NCBI RefSeq assembly: GCF_002929845.1
Contig: NZ_PJJS01000032.1
Span: 1-49,541 of the forward strand
Origin: Cryobacterium sp. M96
GTDB lineage: Bacteria; Actinomycetota; Actinomycetes; Actinomycetales; Microbacteriaceae
DNA: 49,541 nucleotides
Direction of reading: 5' to 3'
The stretch's first letter is position 1. Each line of letters begins with the position of its first letter. Under the pieces are notes generated by a model, which was not told the DNA's origin, ran no database searches, and saw nothing but the letters and a program-made list of their open reading frames with translations. Below are positions 16,464 to 25,301 of this stretch, one piece after another. The position numbers and the translations under genes are program-made.

Positions 16464-16967
16464 TCAGCGCCAGCTGTCCGCAGCGCGGGCCGGGGGCAGG
16501 CCGGTGATTTCCTCGAGGATGAGGTGGGACCGGGTGGAGATCACGCCGGGCATGCTGTGGATATCGCGCAGGATGGCTTGGCTCAGCTGCTCGTGGTCCG
16601 GAGCGCTGACGGTGAGGATGATGTCGATGTCGCCGCTCACGGCCTGAGCTTTTTCGACGAAGGGCAGTTCACTCAGGCGCCGGGCCATCTCGGCCCAGGA
16701 GACATCGCCGATCTTGACGATCACGAGGGCGGAGACCCTGAGCCCGAGCGCCCGGCGGTCGATCTGTGCTCCGAATCCAGTGACCACACCGTGACGCACG
16801 AGATTCTGCATCCGGGTGTGCGCGGTGGTGCGGGAAATGTGCACGAGCACGGCCAGCTGGCGCATCGACAGGCGGCCGTCGCGACTGAGTTCGGCCACGA
16901 TCTGCCGGTCGATCGCGTCGAGACCGTCGGGCGTGCCCGGGGCGGCGGGGGCCGAGTGCTGCGTCAT
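16464..16967 (-). CDS. Lrp/AsnC-family regulator, likely of the bkd operon
   Basis: 167 residues. N-terminal winged HTH: LDAIDRQIVAELSRDGRLSM and RQLAVLVHISRTTAHTRMQN; C-terminal RAM ligand-binding domain with KAQAVSGDIDIILTVSAPDH. GAGG lies six bases upstream of ATG 16967. It immediately precedes bkdA on the same strand, as BkdR does in other bacteria, so it probably senses a branched-chain amino acid and controls the operon and itself. I see no clear Lrp box in the 110-base gap before bkdA. The MpaB-family gene ends 49 bases upstream and may be cotranscribed. Intact. Confidence 0.88.
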   Translation of the reverse strand: MTQHSAPAAPGTPDGLDAIDRQIVAELSRDGRLSMRQLAVLVHISRTTAHTRMQNLVRHGVVTGFGAQIDRRALGLRVSALVIVKIGDVSWAEMARRLSELPFVEKAQAVSGDIDIILTVSAPDHEQLSQAILRDIHSMPGVISTRSHLILEEITGLPPARAADSWR

Positions 16968-17016
16968 TGGAATCCTCAGGCTGGGGAAACCCTCAGACTA
17001 CCGCGAGCTCAGGCGA

Positions 17017-17778
17017 CTACCGCATCGCGCGCAGGTAGTGGTTCTTGGGCCAATGGCGCAGCCGGCGCGGAAGCCGGGGATAGACACGTATGGTCAGCCG
17101 GATCAGCCGGTCGAAGCGGCGCTGCGCCCCCACGGTCCAGGGCAGGTCGAACAGTTCCCGCACCGAGCAGGGGAGCAGTCCGACGGTCACGAACCGGCCC
17201 AGTGGCATCATCAGCCGCAGCCAGAGCGGCCCGGTGCGGGGATGCAGTAGCTGGCGTGCCACGGCGCGCGTGGCGGCATCCGTCTGCAACTCGCCGACGC
17301 GTCGGTCCCAGTAGGCGGCGAAGGCGGCCCGGTTGGGCGGCCACAGCTCCGCGGGCATCTGCAACGCCGTGCCCAGCACGGCGTACTCCCGGTAGAGCGC
17401 GTCCGCCGTGGCTCCGTCGAGCGGGCCGTAGACCAGCTCCCGCATGGTCATGGCGGAGTCATACAGGGTCGCCGCCACCCAGAGCTGCAGTTCTGGGGTG
17501 AAGGCGGTGTAAGCCGGACGAGCCTCGGTGGCCAAGCCCGACACCGAGGCGTGGGCGTGGTCGACCCGGCGTCGTGCCCGGGCAGCCTCCTCCGGCGTTC
17601 CGAACATGACCGCGTACACGTAGGTCAGGGTGCCGCGCAGCCGATCGAGCGGTCGGGAGGCGAAGTCGCTGTGGTGCGCAATTCCGTGGCCGATCGCCGG
17701 GTCGGCGATCTGCAGGAGGATGGACCGCCCGCCGGCGGCGATCAGCACGGCCTCGCCGGCCATGTCCCTCATCTGCAT
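17017..17778 (-). CDS. MpaB-family oxygenase (DUF2236)
   Basis: 253 residues from ATG 17778, chosen because GGGAGG lies six bases upstream; longer starts lack support. The family (MpaB, rubber oxygenase/Lcp-like, DUF2236) contains heme-dependent oxygenases and many proteins of unknown role. Seen: GGRSILLQIADPAIGHGIAH, HSDFASRPLDRLRGTLTYVY, ELQLWVAATLYDSAMTMREL with conserved histidine and arginine positions, and a basic tail. No membrane anchor or signal is obvious. It precedes the Lrp regulator and bkd genes on the same strand, and diverges from the GH3 lipoprotein. The substrate is unknown; a link to branched-chain metabolism is only positional. Confidence 0.8.
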   Translation of the reverse strand: MQMRDMAGEAVLIAAGGRSILLQIADPAIGHGIAHHSDFASRPLDRLRGTLTYVYAVMFGTPEEAARARRRVDHAHASVSGLATEARPAYTAFTPELQLWVAATLYDSAMTMRELVYGPLDGATADALYREYAVLGTALQMPAELWPPNRAAFAAYWDRRVGELQTDAATRAVARQLLHPRTGPLWLRLMMPLGRFVTVGLLPCSVRELFDLPWTVGAQRRFDRLIRLTIRVYPRLPRRLRHWPKNHYLRAMR

Positions 17779-17874
17779 GCGCGCCTCCCCGCTCGAAGAC
17801 CGATTGTAACGCCGCCAGCGGTGAAGCGGATGGGCGCTTCGCCGCGGTAGCTGCCGGCAGGTTAGCCTGGATCG

Positions 17875-18972
17875 GTGATCTCCGGCCGACGACACCCGGC
17901 CCCAGCCCGCCGCCTGGCGGCGCTCGCCGCCATGGCCCTGCTGGCCCTCACCCCCTCCGGCTGCACCGCGGCGCGCGGAACAGACGCGAAAAGCGGCACT
18001 GCCGCCCCGCTCGGGCCCGGCTGGTCGGCCGGCCCCGTTGCCGAAGACGCCACTCGCCGCCTGGCCGCCATGTCCCTGACCGAGAAGGTCGCCAGCCTAC
18101 TGATGCTGCACCAGCCGGGAACAGATGCGGCCGAGCTGCGCACCTTCGCCGGGGCGAACGGCCTCGGTGGACTCATCCTGATGGATGACAACGTGCCGGT
18201 CTCCCCGGAAGAAATGCGGGCAATGACGGATGCCCTCAGTCCCGACCCGGAACTCCCGCTGCTCATCGGCATCGATCAGGCGGGCGGCGAGGTCTCCCCG
18301 CTGCCCGCCGACCTGGCGCCCGGGGCTGCCCAGCTGCAGACGCTCCCCGCACCGGCCACAGAGGATGCCTTCCGCAGTCGGTCGACCCTGCTCCAGTCCG
18401 TCGGCGTGAGTGTCAACTTCGGCATCGTCGCCGACGTCACGGCCGACCCGAGCTCGTTCCTGGCCGGCCGGGTGCTCGGCACCGACCCGGCGTCGGCATC
18501 CGCCCGGGTGGCTGCGGCGGTCAACGGTGAGCGTGCGCGGGTTCTGAGCACGCTCAAGCACTTCCCCGGTCACGGGGCGGCGCCGGGGGACTCGCACCGA
18601 AGCATCCCGTCGACTCCACTTGGCTATCAGGACTGGCTGACCCGTGAGGCGCCTTCGTTTCAGTCCGGAATCGAGGCTGGCGCGGCGCTGATCATGTTCG
18701 GCCACCTGGCCTACCCGAGCGTCGATCCGCGTCCGGCGAGCCTGTCGCCGGCCTGGCACGAGATCCTCCGCACCGAACTCGGTTTCGACGGCGTCACGAT
18801 TACCGACGATCTGCTGATGCTCCAGGACTTCGGCCTGCCGGAGTACGCCGACCCGGCCGAGAACGGGATCGCCGCCCTGGCAGCGGGCAACACCATGCTG
18901 CTCTCCGTTCTGCCGGCGAATCCCGCGCGGTACGGCACCGATGTCACAGTTCTGATCGGCAGAATCGTCTAA
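17875..18972 (+). CDS. GH3 beta-N-acetylhexosaminidase-like lipoprotein, C-terminally truncated
   Basis: GTG start at 17875; signal peptide with a cysteine after LTPSG (lipobox-like), so probably membrane-anchored outside the cell. The barrel has LLIGIDQAGGEVSPLPADL, TLKHFPGHGAAPGDSHRSIP with the NagZ-type Asp-x-His catalytic dyad, and FDGVTITDDLLMLQDFG with the nucleophile Asp. Acts on N-acetylhexosaminides, possibly peptidoglycan sugars. A TAA at 18970-18972 stops the frame at 365 residues, but the same frame continues with DTGRLTLEQIDDAAYKLLVL to TGA 19072-19074, exactly as in relatives. About 34 C-terminal residues are therefore lost to one nonsense codon. The last helix of the barrel is affected; activity is uncertain. 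Confidence 0.85.
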   Translation: MISGRRHPAPARRLAALAAMALLALTPSGCTAARGTDAKSGTAAPLGPGWSAGPVAEDATRRLAAMSLTEKVASLLMLHQPGTDAAELRTFAGANGLGGLILMDDNVPVSPEEMRAMTDALSPDPELPLLIGIDQAGGEVSPLPADLAPGAAQLQTLPAPATEDAFRSRSTLLQSVGVSVNFGIVADVTADPSSFLAGRVLGTDPASASARVAAAVNGERARVLSTLKHFPGHGAAPGDSHRSIPSTPLGYQDWLTREAPSFQSGIEAGAALIMFGHLAYPSVDPRPASLSPAWHEILRTELGFDGVTITDDLLMLQDFGLPEYADPAENGIAALAAGNTMLLSVLPANPARYGTDVTVLIGRIV

Positions 18973-19241
18973 GCGGTCGATACCGGGCGGCTCACGCTGG
19001 AGCAGATCGATGATGCTGCCTACAAGCTCCTGGTGCTGCGCGGCCGGGCCGCCCTCAGCGCATCCCAGGAGTGAACCCCAAATCCAGATTGTGCAGCGAA
19101 CCGCACCGAGTAGGACCTCATGGATGCCGGCACACTCTAATCACGCATTCTCGTCTTCGTCGGAGGCACCGGAGTGTCCTCAGCTGGGTGTCACCAAAGT
19201 CATGACCCAGTCCGTCGGGCGCCCGGTCAGCTCTCAGTCCG

Positions 19242-19904
19242 CTAGCCCTCTGCCGTGCCGACGAAGTACGCCGTGACGACTTCGCGGGTGGTGAGCGGAT
19301 CTCCCCCCGAAATGGGCGCGACGCGCACCGTCCATCGGGGGCCTGACCGATCGATGCCGTCTGCGCTCTCCGCCCAGACCGCCCCATCTTCCGTGCACGA
19401 GTAGGTGCCGTACCAGGCGGGGTGCTCGGTCAGGTCGTTCCAAACGCCACCGCTGCGAATCAGGCAGCGGTCCCCGTCGCTGAGCAACAGCCCGAGCGGT
19501 CGCGCCTGCTCGGGCGCGGTGGCCGCCGGCAGGCTCCCGGTGCTCGGCAGGCGCACCACCGCCGTGGTCCACGGGTCGCGGTAGCAGGCCACAAAGCCGG
19601 GCGCCGCATCCTGCCAGCACGCTACGGCGAACGCGCTCGACGGTGTGCAGGCGTGGATGTTGTCGTCGACGGCGACTGCGGACGGCCGATCATCGAACGA
19701 CGCGCTGCCACAGTCGAGCGTGACGGTCGTCTCCTCGGTGACGGTGAAGCCCGCGGCAGGCAGACCGCCCTCGGTGATGGGGCGCATTACCACGCTCTCG
19801 GTTGCCGTTGCCGAAGCAGAGGAGGGCGACGAAGGGGCCGGGGACGCGCATCCGGCGAGCAGGGCGATCAGCAGACCCAGGGGGAGCAAAAACCGTGAGC
19901 GCAT
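19242..19904 (-). CDS. Lipoprotein of unknown function
   Basis: 220 residues from ATG 19904, six bases after GGAGG. The signal peptide ends in the lipobox LLAGC, giving an outer-face lipoprotein, followed by a Ser/Pro/Ala-rich linker. The mature domain is beta-rich with six or so cysteines in pairs (CGSASF, HACTPSS, ACWQD, ACYRD, CLIRSG, YSCTEDG), suggesting disulfides, and repeated WTTAVVRL and WTVRVAPI edges. No family recognised. It converges with the GH3 gene; the two may be unrelated. Intact. Confidence 0.75.
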   Translation of the reverse strand: MRSRFLLPLGLLIALLAGCASPAPSSPSSASATATESVVMRPITEGGLPAAGFTVTEETTVTLDCGSASFDDRPSAVAVDDNIHACTPSSAFAVACWQDAAPGFVACYRDPWTTAVVRLPSTGSLPAATAPEQARPLGLLLSDGDRCLIRSGGVWNDLTEHPAWYGTYSCTEDGAVWAESADGIDRSGPRWTVRVAPISGGDPLTTREVVTAYFVGTAEG

Positions 19905-20105
19905 TTCAGCCCTCCGTTCCACCCATGCACCAGCCCCTGAGCGACCGACGGTACCCTCGGCCCCGGAGGCAGTCAAGGGATTCCGGCAGGAGTGGCCGGA
20001 CCACTGTCGAAAAGAACTCTCCCCGATTCGGAATATTTCACTTTCCTATGCGCTTGCATGAATGTGAGGACGAGAATCCACCGTTCCGCGAATTGAGGAG
20101 AACCC

Positions 20106-20669
20106 ATGACTCAGACCACCGCAGCGAGCATACCCGGCTACAAGGCCGGAACCTGGACCATCGACCCGACCCACAGTGAGGTCGGTTTCAGCATCCGCCA
20201 CCTCATGATCAGCAAGGTCAAGGGCACGTTCGAGAAGTTCGACGCGACCTTCGTTACCGGCGAGAACCCGCTCGACTCCTCCGTCACGGCCACGGCCCAG
20301 GTCGTGACGATCGACACCAACCAGGCGGACCGCGACGGCCACCTGCGCACCGGCGATTTCTTCGACGCCGAGACCTATCCGACCATCAGCTTCGTCTCTA
20401 CCGGCGTGCGTCAGGTCGAGGACGACTTCCTCGTCGACGGCAACCTCACCATCAAGGGCGTCACCAAGCCCGTAACCTTCGACTTCGAGTTCGGCGGCTT
20501 CGGCACCGACCCGTACGGCAACTACAAGGCCGGCGCCACGGCGAAGACCGAGGTCACCCGCGCCGACTTCGGCCTCACCTATAACGCGGCCCTTGAGACC
20601 GGCGGAATGCTGCTCGGCGAAAAGGTAATCATCACCATCGAACTTCAGGCCGCGCTCAACCAGGCGTAG
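20106..20669 (+). CDS. YceI-family lipid-binding protein
   Basis: 187 residues, the standard lipocalin-like YceI barrel that binds a polyisoprenoid or similar amphiphile: AGTWTIDPTHSEVGFSIRHL, VKGTFEKFDATFV, RDGHLRTGDFFDAETYPTIS, NLTIKGVTKPVTFDFEF and a final AALETGGMLLGEKVIITIEL. No signal peptide is present, so this is the cytosolic form common in Actinobacteria. GAGGAG lies six bases before ATG 20106. A strong terminator follows. Single gene; intact. Confidence 0.93.
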   Translation: MTQTTAASIPGYKAGTWTIDPTHSEVGFSIRHLMISKVKGTFEKFDATFVTGENPLDSSVTATAQVVTIDTNQADRDGHLRTGDFFDAETYPTISFVSTGVRQVEDDFLVDGNLTIKGVTKPVTFDFEFGGFGTDPYGNYKAGATAKTEVTRADFGLTYNAALETGGMLLGEKVIITIELQAALNQA

Positions 20670-20708
20670 TCGTCCCCGCGCAGAGGTCTGCGCAGGGTGG
20701 ACAACAAA

Positions 20709-20746
20709 CACGAGAGGGACCCCACGAGAGTGAGGTCCCTCTCGTG
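20709..20746 (+). terminator. Strong hairpin after the YceI gene
   Basis: CACGAGAGGGACC pairs perfectly with GGTCCCTCTCGTG over a 12-base loop, 39 bases after the stop. No clean T tract follows, as is usual in high-GC Actinobacteria. Confidence 0.75.
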
Positions 20747-20916
20747 TCGACCTTTGGTCAGGGTACCGACGCGGCCGCTCCGATCCTCTACACCCCGGGG
20801 TATTGGTCGTGAATGAGAGACCACGCTGCTCGGGCCGAGCGCAGGCGTTCGGGGCCAGATACGCGGGCGCTCCCTTTCGATCCGACGGGCATATTGTGCA
20901 CCTCGGACATCATCGG

Positions 20917-21957
20917 CTATTCGCCCTTGATCTCCTCACGCACCCGTCGTAGGTCCTCCATCAGGGATCCGATCAGGATCCAGTGCCGCGGATGAGGCGT
21001 CGCAATGATCAGGGGGGCGGTCAGGGTGGGTGGTTCCTGCGGCAGGCTGACCTGCTGGACGCCGGGGTGGTCCACCTGTTCGGCGAGGAGCCTCAGGTCA
21101 TGGGCGGCACGGCTCAGCTCGACAGTGATCGCGAGCACCGTGGGCTCGAGGTGCAGGGAATGGTCGTAGTGGTCGCGCAGGGACCGGGTCATGCCGATCG
21201 CGCGTGCGACGAGCGAGGTCAGCCGGGCGAAGAGCTCCTCGTCGATGTCGAGGAGACGCCGGTTCACCGCGTGCCGCGGGTTGAGCGTGAGGCTCTCCTC
21301 GGCCTGCTTGAGCGCCTGATCCGCCTTGGCGAGCATGGGGCGCAGCAGACGCACCTTAATCATCATCTCTTCGATCTGGCTGGCCTTCTGCGGAAACCGC
21401 AGGGCGTCGACGATCCGGTCGAGGGTGTCCGCGATCTCGTACGCAAGTCGGATCACAGCCGCGTGCGCCGGACGAAGAAGCACTGGCGGCACGATCAGGG
21501 CGTTGACGAGGAGTGCGGCCGCCGCCCCGATGATGGTTTCGACGATGCGGTCCCGCGCGTACTCAGCCGTCGCCGTGCCGATTGTGAGTAGGAGCATGGC
21601 GCTGATCGGAATTTGGCTCGCCGAGCTGGGGGCCAGCCGAAGCGCCCACGCCAGCATGATGCAGAACACGATGGCCAGGAGAACGACCCAGCTGGACTGG
21701 CCGAATGCGACACCGACGCCATAGGCGATGATGACCCCGCCGATAACACCCAGGCTGCGTTCGACCGCGCGACCGAGGGTCTGGTTGATGTTCGGCTGCA
21801 CCACCAGCAGGGCGGCGATCGCGGCGAAGACGGGCAGCTGCTCCGTGTCCAGTAGCAGTTGCGACAGGATCCAGCCGAGGGCGACGGCCACGGATGTCTT
21901 CACTGCCTGGAGCAGAGGAATCCGGCTTGTGGATCGCAGCCGGGTGTTGATTCTCAC
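20917..21957 (-). CDS. FUSC/ArAE_1-family aromatic acid exporter-like protein
   Basis: About 346 residues from GTG 21957; longer starts would add a low-complexity leader. The N-terminal half has five or six membrane segments: VAVALGWILSQLLL, VFAAIAALLVVQPNINQTLG, RSLGVIGGVIIAYGVGVAFG, QIPISAMLLLTIGTAT and IIGAAAALLVNALIVPPVLL. A cytosolic helical C-terminal domain follows. This is the ArAE_1 (aromatic acid exporter family member 1) layout. The substrate is unknown. It lies 88 bases behind sepH on the same strand. Intact. Confidence 0.85.
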   Translation of the reverse strand: MRINTRLRSTSRIPLLQAVKTSVAVALGWILSQLLLDTEQLPVFAAIAALLVVQPNINQTLGRAVERSLGVIGGVIIAYGVGVAFGQSSWVVLLAIVFCIMLAWALRLAPSSASQIPISAMLLLTIGTATAEYARDRIVETIIGAAAALLVNALIVPPVLLRPAHAAVIRLAYEIADTLDRIVDALRFPQKASQIEEMMIKVRLLRPMLAKADQALKQAEESLTLNPRHAVNRRLLDIDEELFARLTSLVARAIGMTRSLRDHYDHSLHLEPTVLAITVELSRAAHDLRLLAEQVDHPGVQQVSLPQEPPTLTAPLIIATPHPRHWILIGSLMEDLRRVREEIKGE

Positions 21958-22045
21958 TTGCCTAGGGTAGTCGAATGCGTGGGCGAGTCGTATGCACAGG
22001 CTCGTCGGACCGGTGCCGGTGCCGGCGCCATTGAAACCCTGCGTG

Positions 22046-23197
22046 CTAGGGCAGGTCGTCGTCGGTGCGGGCACCGAACACGATTTCGTCCCAGCTGGGC
22101 ATCGAGGCCCGCCCGCGCTTGCCATGACCCGACGCTCGCGGAGTCGCGGCCGGTGATTGACCCCCGGCGGCCTGGGCAGACCAGGCGTTGCGGGGGGCCT
22201 CGGTCGGCGGGGCGGCGAGAGCCGAGGGAGCGGCGTGGGGTTCCGCGGCGGCCTCGACCGGCTGGTTCACCAGACGGATGCCCGGGGCCGGGCTGGTGCT
22301 GGCGGGGTTGCTGTGGCTGGAGTGGCTCTCGACCTGGTTGCTTTCGAAAGCGGCGGCTTCGCGCTCCCCGCGGCGGCGGCGCAGTGACGCCAGCAGGTCG
22401 GCCGTCTCGCTCAGGCTCTGCGGCGGTTCGTCGGCGCGCTTGATGGCTGCACGGGACACGGCATCCGTCGTGCCGGCCGACCGGGAATACGGCACCGGGT
22501 CCAGAATCGGCGCCGTATCGTGCAACGTCTCCTCGGACAGTGATTCCTTGAAGGTGAAGGCGCCGCTGTCGAAGCGGGACACATCGGCGAGGCTGGTCTC
22601 GGCGCCGACGGCCCGCAGCCGCGGGATCAGGGCACCCTTCAGTTCACCCTGCTGCGACAAGGCGATGGCTTCACTGCCGACCGGAGAGAGCGAGTTCTTC
22701 TTGGGTTCGAAGCCCCACCGGGCGTCGTGGTCGATGTCATCGGCGGTGAAGGCCAGTTTGACGATCCAGCCGGCGCCGGGTTCCTTCCAGCTGGCCCAGC
22801 GCTCGTTCGTGGCGCCGAGCGAGGCCAGACGCTCACGGATGACGGTGCCGAAGGTGGCGCCGCCCTCGATCGGGTCGAGGTCGATGGCGGTGTGCACCGG
22901 CACGCTCAGCGCGCAGGAGACCATGTAGTCGCGTTCGGCGACGACCGGGCCCTCGAAGCGGCGCACAAAATCGAGGGACGCACCCGTGACCGCGGCGACG
23001 TCCTCGGCGGACATGCCGGCACGGATGTGCGCCTGCACTTCCCGGGGACTCAGCTTCGGCCCCGACGCTGGTTCCACCTGGGCCTGGCGAAGCCGGGACT
23101 GGAGAACTTCGTCGATGGGGATCCTGAATCGGTCTCCCTCTTCAGACGCTGCGAGCAACGCACCGCTCTCGACTCCAATAACTTTCAATTCCTGCAT
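22046..23197 (-). CDS. sepH: Septation protein SepH
   Basis: 383 residues. The N-terminal DUF3071 domain has LKVIGVESGALLAASEEGDR, FRIPIDEVL, KLSPREVQAHIRAGMSAEDV and AVTGASLDFVRRFEGPVVAE, a helix-turn-helix; then RWASWKEPGAGWIVKLAF. The C-terminal half is long, polar and Ala/Pro-rich, ending in the conserved RASMPSWDEIVFG. SepH binds FtsZ and promotes assembly of the division ring in Actinobacteria. Divergent from the DUF4193 gene, the usual neighbour. AAAGGG upstream serves as SD. Intact. Confidence 0.93.
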   Translation of the reverse strand: MQELKVIGVESGALLAASEEGDRFRIPIDEVLQSRLRQAQVEPASGPKLSPREVQAHIRAGMSAEDVAAVTGASLDFVRRFEGPVVAERDYMVSCALSVPVHTAIDLDPIEGGATFGTVIRERLASLGATNERWASWKEPGAGWIVKLAFTADDIDHDARWGFEPKKNSLSPVGSEAIALSQQGELKGALIPRLRAVGAETSLADVSRFDSGAFTFKESLSEETLHDTAPILDPVPYSRSAGTTDAVSRAAIKRADEPPQSLSETADLLASLRRRRGEREAAAFESNQVESHSSHSNPASTSPAPGIRLVNQPVEAAAEPHAAPSALAAPPTEAPRNAWSAQAAGGQSPAATPRASGHGKRGRASMPSWDEIVFGARTDDDLP

Positions 23198-23393
23198 GTT
23201 GAAAGCCCTTTCGCCATCACTTGTGCGCCTAAGACTGCCATGTAAAGAGTGAATCTTCGGGGAATACGCCGGGCGTGCCGCAAGTTGATGACTGTGCCGA
23301 GCAAATGACGCGGCGTGTAGTTTGCTATTCCGCCCGGATTGTTGGAAACTATGGCCGCCGAAATCCTTTCTCGGCGTAACTGAATGGATGGGT

Positions 23394-23687
23394 ATGGCAA
23401 CCGATTACGACGCACCACGGAAGACCGAAGACGACTCAGAGTCGATTGAGGCCCTCAAGGAGCGCGTACCCGACAAGATGTCCGGTGTCGTAGATGTCGA
23501 CGACTCGGACAACCCCGGTGGTTTCGACCTTCCCGGCGCTGATCTGTCCGACCTCGACCTCGATGTCGTCGTTCTGCCTCCGCAGGCGGACGAGTTCACC
23601 TGCGTGGAGTGCTTCCTGGTGAAGCACCGTTCGCAGATGTCGCACGAGACCAAGCTCGGCCTGGTATGCCTGGAGTGCGACTCCTAA
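23394..23687 (+). CDS. DUF4193 protein with zinc-ribbon-like cysteines
   Basis: 97 residues from ATG 23394 (MATDYDAPRKTEDDSE). A very acidic N-terminal part is followed by LPGADLSDLDLDVVVLPPQA and FTCVECFLVKHRSQM and LVCLECDS, two CxxC pairs likely to bind zinc. Universal in Actinobacteria and always near sepH and dut; molecular function is not known to me. GGATGG upstream may act as SD. An upstream in-frame ATG is unlikely, since homologs start here. Intact. Confidence 0.93.
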   Translation: MATDYDAPRKTEDDSESIEALKERVPDKMSGVVDVDDSDNPGGFDLPGADLSDLDLDVVVLPPQADEFTCVECFLVKHRSQMSHETKLGLVCLECDS

Positions 23688-23693
23688 ACGCGC

Positions 23694-24149
23694 TCAATCA
23701 TGTGATGCTGGCCGTCGCGATCCATTGATCGCGGCGGCCAATTTCTGTGGGCGCCGCGTCGACACCAGCCAATACGGCGCCGGATCCGTCGCATCCACGA
23801 TCGGGATTCGCACGACGGGCCGAATCCACCCGCGGATGAGCAGCCAGGCCCGGGCGTCGAGCCGTTGGCCACGTTCCAGGGCGGCCTCATCTCCGTCGAA
23901 GGGCAAAACCTCGCCGACCAGATCGATCGATATGCTCGCGCGCCCGGCGGTGAGCTCACCGCCCCGCACCTGCACCACCGGTGCCGACAAGAGCAGCGCC
24001 AGAACGCAAGCGGCGTACAGACCGGCGGCCAGCAGCACCCCGGCCAGCATCGAAATCGGTGCGAACACGAGGATGCTGGCAGGAATGATGAGCGCAGTCG
24101 CCACATAAGGTGCGGGAGAGGCCCAGAGTTTTTCGCGATATTCAGGCAT
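23694..24149 (-). CDS. DUF3093 membrane protein
   Basis: 151 residues. Starts EYREKLWASPAPYV, then two adjacent hydrophobic helices (ALIIPASILVFAPI, MLAGVLLAAGLYAACVLALL), then a cytosolic beta domain with RASISIDLVGEVLPFDGDEA and the conserved RIPIVDATDPAPYWLVSTRR near the end. This is the actinobacterial DUF3093 family; its role is unknown but its link to dut and DUF4193 is constant. It converges with DUF4193 six bases away and diverges from dut. Intact. Confidence 0.92.
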   Translation of the reverse strand: MPEYREKLWASPAPYVATALIIPASILVFAPISMLAGVLLAAGLYAACVLALLLSAPVVQVRGGELTAGRASISIDLVGEVLPFDGDEAALERGQRLDARAWLLIRGWIRPVVRIPIVDATDPAPYWLVSTRRPQKLAAAINGSRRPASHD

Positions 24150-24187
24150 GGGTCTATTCGATCAGACTTCTGCACTAGCCTCGACAC

Positions 24188-24664
24188 GTGGCAGAAAGCG
24201 TCGAAGTCCTGATTACCGCGTCCATCCTCCCGAGCTACGCGCACCCGGGTGACGCGGGAGCGGACCTTCATTCCTCCCAGGCTCTAGTCTTGGCCCCCGG
24301 CGAACGAGCACTGGTCGGCACGGGCGTGGCGATCGCCCTGCCCGACGGTTTCGCGGCATTCGTCGTGCCCCGCAGCGGTCTCGCGTCCAAGCACGGCATC
24401 ACGATCGTGAACGCGCCGGGCACCGTCGACGCCGGGTATCGTGGCGAGATCAAGGTGACGCTGCTTAACACCGACCAGACCACGCCCCATGCGATCGCGA
24501 TCGGCGACCGCATCGCCCAGATCATCATCATGCCCGTCAGTCGGGCCACGTTTATTCCCGTGGATCGGCTGCCCGGCAGCCAGCGCGGGGTTGGCGGATT
24601 CGGGTCCACCGGCCTGAGCCGGAACATCAGCACGGGCACCTCAACGTCAGGAGACAACCAGTGA
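24188..24664 (+). CDS. dut: dUTP diphosphatase
   Basis: 158 residues from GTG 24188. All five trimeric dUTPase motifs are present: AHPGDAGADLHSS (1), VVPRSGLASKHGIT (2), NAPGTVDAGYRGEIKV (3), IGDRIAQIII (4) and RGVGGFGSTG (5). Converts dUTP to dUMP and pyrophosphate, limiting uracil in DNA and feeding dTMP synthesis. No SD before the GTG, so it may be leaderless. The stop overlaps the GTG of the DUF3710 gene by four bases (GTGA), showing translational coupling. Intact. Confidence 0.97.
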   Translation: MAESVEVLITASILPSYAHPGDAGADLHSSQALVLAPGERALVGTGVAIALPDGFAAFVVPRSGLASKHGITIVNAPGTVDAGYRGEIKVTLLNTDQTTPHAIAIGDRIAQIIIMPVSRATFIPVDRLPGSQRGVGGFGSTGLSRNISTGTSTSGDNQ

Positions 24665-25290
24665 GCGACACCGCGAACCCGGAGGAGAACCCGGACGAGA
24701 CGGCCAAGTCGGCGCCGGGCGATCGTGCGACCGAGGGTCCCCTCGACGAAGCCGAAGCCAACCCGGTGCGGCCCTACGTGGACCTCGGCGGGGTCAAGAT
24801 CCTCCCGCGTGAGGGGCTTCACCTACGGTTGGAGATCGAAGAGGGCAGCAAGCGGGTCGTGGCGATCGGGCTCGACTACGCCGGCTCCACCCTCCAGGTA
24901 CAGCCGTTCGCCGCGCCCCGCTCAAGTGGCCTGTGGAACGAAATCCGCGCCCAGATCGCCGATCAGATCGGCAAGCAGGGCGGAACGACGACTCTGCGCG
25001 AAGGCCCGTTCGGCCCCGAATTGGTGGCCGAGATCCCCGTGGCCGCGGGTCAGGGATCCGACGGAACGAGCAGGCTGGCCCGCTTCATCGGAGTCGACGG
25101 CCCGCGCTGGTTCCTGCGCGGCGTGATTGCCGGCGAGGGTGCCATCAACACCGACGCCGCGACCGAGATCGAAAACCTGTTCCGCAGCATCGTCGTGGTG
25201 CGCGGATCCGCCCCGATGCCGCCGCGTGACCTCATTCCGCTGCGGATGCCGGCCACTCCCGCCACTGCGGCCGAGCCGGGCCAGTCCTGA
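24661..25290 (+). CDS. DUF3710 protein
   Basis: 209 residues from GTG 24661, which overlaps the dut stop. An acidic disordered head (about 1-35) precedes the family core: VRPYVDLGGVKILPREGLHL, QVQPFAAPRSSGLWNEIRAQ, EIPVAAGQGSDGTSRLARFI and GVDGPRWFLRGVIAGEGAIN. Always placed after dut in Actinobacteria; function unknown. Followed 11 bases later by DUF3159, so dut, DUF3710 and DUF3159 form an operon. Intact. Confidence 0.92.
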   Translation: MSDTANPEENPDETAKSAPGDRATEGPLDEAEANPVRPYVDLGGVKILPREGLHLRLEIEEGSKRVVAIGLDYAGSTLQVQPFAAPRSSGLWNEIRAQIADQIGKQGGTTTLREGPFGPELVAEIPVAAGQGSDGTSRLARFIGVDGPRWFLRGVIAGEGAINTDAATEIENLFRSIVVVRGSAPMPPRDLIPLRMPATPATAAEPGQS

Positions 25291-25301
25291 AGAACGCCGG
25301 A

